From: Marchantia polymorpha subsp. ruderalis
Taxonomy: Eukaryota; Streptophyta; Marchantiopsida; Marchantiales; Marchantiaceae
Direction: 5' to 3'
DNA length: 64,000 nt
Assembly (NCBI GenBank): GCA_037833965.1
Contig: AP031354.1
Span: forward strand, 24,344,001-24,408,000
Part shown: piece by piece, positions 61,716 to 64,000 of the stretch
Layout: every line of letters begins with the position of its first letter
Numbering within the stretch: the first letter of the stretch is position 1
Program-made: the position numbers and the translations under genes
The notes under the pieces: generated by a model
What the model was told of the DNA's origin: nothing
The model's database searches: none
Seen by the model: only the letters and a program-made list of their open reading frames with translations

Positions 61716-64000
61716 TGTGGTAACCCATTTTTTGTTTTTCGTCGGAACTACAACATTTTTGAATAGTAAGTACCGCGGTAGCAGCTGTAAATAGTAATCG
61801 GTGCGCGAAACCAGAGTAAAAAGAGGATCGAGTACAGTCAAGGGGTTTTGGGCTTAGGCCACAGTGGAACGCTTGGGACGGAACGGGCGGTTCATGCTGT
61901 AGGATCCGCTTCGAGCACCTTCGGCGGTAGATCACTCACAACTTTCTCAATTCGTAACGCCTTGAGTTGCTTTGGATTTTGTTGGAAAGAGCTCGACGCG
62001 CTGGTTGTAACGAGCCCAAGAACTTGTAAAACGAATGAGAAATCACTTAGTTATGAGTGTCGGAAGTTACTGATGGGGGGACTTCGGCGGTATAGCTACT
62101 TCGGTGGTACGCCTTTGGCGGAAGAACCGCCGGAAGATGCGCCTTTGGCGGTAGACGCCTTCGGGGCAAGGGCCTTCGGCGGTAGGACTTCGGCGGAAAA
62201 GTCAATCCCTCATAACTTTCTCAATTCACAACGCCTTGACTTGGTTAGGGTCTTGTTGGAAAGAGCTCGACACGCTTGTTCTAACGAGCCCAAGAACGCC
62301 TGGAACGGATGAGGACTCACGGAGTTGTGACTGTCGGAAGATGCGAAGACGAGCACCTACGCATAGGCGGAAGGAGTTCGTCGTCGGCGGGAAGTCCGCC
62401 GGGAATTCCGCCTACGCATAGGCGGAAGGAATTCACCTACGCGTAGGCAGTTCGCCATAGGCGGTAGGCCTTCGGCGGAAAAGTCAATCACTCATAACTT
62501 TCTCAATTCACAACGCCTTGACTTGGTTAGGGTCTTGTTGGAAAGAGCTCGCGACGCTCGTTCTAACGAGCCCAAAAACGCCTGGAACGGATGAGGACTC
62601 AGGAAGTTGTGACTGTCGTAAGATGCGAAAACGAGCGCCTACGCATAGGCGGAAGGAGTTCGTCGTCGGCGGGAAGTCCGCCGGGAATTCCGCCTCTGCA
62701 TAGGCGGAAGGAATTCACCTACGCGTAGGCAGTTTGCCATCGGCGGTACGCCTTCGGCGGAAGAGTGAATCCCTTATAACTTTCTCAATTCGTAATGTCT
62801 TGACTCAATTAGGGTCTTGTTGGAAAGAGCTCGCGACGCTCGTTCTAACGAGCCCAAGAACGCCTGGAACGGATGAGGACTCAGGAAGTTGTGACTGTCG
62901 TAAGATGCGAAAACGAGCGCCTACGCATAGGCGGAAGGAGTTCGTCGTCGGCGGGAAGTCCGCCGGGAATTCCGCCTCTGCATAGGCGGAAGGAATTCAC
63001 CTACGCGTAGGCAGTTCGCCATCGGCGGTACGCCTTCGGCGGAAGAGTGAATCCCTTATAACTTTCTCAATTCGTAATGTCTTGACTCAATTAGGGTCTT
63101 GTTGGAAAGAGCTCGCGACGCTCGTTCTAACGAGATCAAGAACTCTTGAAACGGATAAGGTGTCACTGAGTTATGAGCGTCGAAAGCGGCTGTCATGGTT
63201 AGGAGAGAGGCCTTCGGCGTTAACATATAGAGATGTCTTCGGCGATAACAGATAGAGAGGACTTCGGCCCAAGGAGTTGCAAGTAGGAGGCCTACGCATA
63301 GGCGAGACTCACCTCCGGTGCAGCGCAAGAAAGGAAAGGAGCCGGCGGAAGATCCGTCTTCGGCTCAAGGGCCTTCGGTGCCACGTGGCAAAAGATTCCC
63401 GATGGCGGAAGTTGGCGGGATTATATCAAGTGTGAGACGCAAAACGGCGGGGCGTGAAGTCACACGTGAGGAGCAGGCCGTTACCCATAATCGTGGGAAC
63501 GGCATTCAAGCGGCATGTGGGTCCCCCGGACCTCGGATTTTGGAGAAGGAATTTTGGCCTAGGTTCAGAGATCTTGCGGGGCCCATATCTTTGCGATGGA
63601 CGGTCGGATGGATCTAAAATTTGGTAGGGCTGTTGGTCTCAGCCGGTCACGCATGCTTGCAAATTTTCAGCCCCAGATCTTGGGTGTAAAGACGCTGGCG
63701 GCTCTGTACACTAGGCTTAGAATTCAGATTTAGGGTTAGGGTTAGATTTAGGTTGTAAGTTAGAGGGGAAGGCAGCCGCCGACTCCTCAGGTGTAGGATC
63801 TGTTGCGGCTCGCACCATGGCATTGCAGTGTAGTGTTAGTTAGGACTTAGAAGGTCTTGCCTTGGGATTTTTCCAGTTTCGGAAGTGCAGATCAGGAACT
63901 CATTTTCTCTTCGTGTTTGTGTCCTTAGTTTTGTCACCACGCAAGATGAACTACACCTTAGCGATCCCCATCGTGTAGCTGAAGGCCTTCGGCCGAATGT
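61716..64000 (+). mobile_element. Palindrome-rich element, copy 3b (runs off window)
   Basis: Begins TGTGGTAACCCATTTTTTG like copy 1. The leader block is repeated in tandem, and palindromes with CGCCTACGCATAGGCG cores alternate with CGCC-TTC-GGCG. After about 63480 there is a 350-bp segment unlike the other copies, then the common tail from about 63830 (GTGTTAGTTAGGACTTAGAAGG). The coiled-coil ORF is missing, so this is an internally deleted or rearranged derivative. Confidence 0.75.
61930..63170 (+). repeat. Tandem array of the leader block, 282-bp period
   Basis: The block starting ATAACTTTCTCAATTC recurs at about 61937, 62211, 62493, 62775 and 63057, with spacing 274, 282, 282 and 282. 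The three middle units are nearly identical over their full length. Each has AGAGCTCG...CGAGCCCAAGAACGC and then palindromic CGCCTACGCATAGGCG, GGCGGGAAGTCCGCC and CTACGCGTAG elements. The repeated 60-codon frames are a by-product. Confidence 0.9.

Noticed and set aside
62236..62985. Repeated 60-codon frames as a tandem small-protein family
   Set aside because: They follow the 282-bp DNA repeat, begin at varying codons and have no recognisable features.
63730..63755. Telomere-like TTTAGGG/TTAGGG run
   Set aside because: Only about two to three irregular units; too short to call an interstitial telomeric repeat.

Overview
The window is nuclear DNA of a land plant. Three intron-containing plant genes can be read through their splice sites, and between them lie nested plant retrotransposons. 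The gene set (a MAP70 microtubule protein, a type III polyketide synthase of the chalcone synthase superfamily, a malectin-like LRR receptor kinase), short introns, and a purine-rich CG-rich leader in front of MAP70 fit a bryophyte, most likely a liverwort such as Marchantia. The clade is inference; plant origin is firm.

Layout. 1-5,850: purine-rich leader and a complete ten-exon MAP70 gene (+). 5,850-18,966: about 13 kb with no gene I can support, holding a CG-rich island, microsatellites, repeat Q (its partner lies inverted near 51.6-52.1 kb), repeat R (three copies in the window) and a possible solo copia LTR. 18,967-39,552: a retroelement nest. A decayed minus-strand Ty3-type element (A) is cut into pieces by a 7.7-kb Ty3 element with two 771-bp LTRs (B, + strand), a solo LTR of the same family (D, - strand) and a 4.9-kb element (C) of an RT-less, palindrome-rich family. 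A second copy of that family abuts A at 23.74 kb. Each of the three insertions (B, C, D) has a target-site duplication, and A's frame is continuous when each is mentally removed. 39,553-43,612: a decayed minus-strand Ty1/copia body carrying a 322-bp MITE-like insertion.

45,570-47,011: a two-exon type III polyketide synthase (+), with an unusually long perfect palindrome about 350 bp upstream. 47.0-51.6 kb: no gene, but several strong hairpins. 52,670-57,634: a 15-exon receptor kinase (+) with signal peptide, malectin-like ectodomain, four LRR-length exons, one membrane span and a kinase domain whose catalytic loop reads HRDIN. 57.6-64 kb: repeat R, copia RNase H remnants in tandem, and two more copies of the palindrome-rich family, the last running off the window end.

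The three genes have unrelated roles (cortical microtubules, phenylpropanoid-type polyketides, cell-surface signalling) and no operon logic applies. The least explained content is the palindrome-rich family at 19-23.7, 26-30.9 and 61.2-64 kb: no reverse transcriptase, no LTR pair, short inverted termini, a 5-bp duplication, a coiled-coil ORF, and many CGCC...GGCG palindromes whose cores differ between copies.
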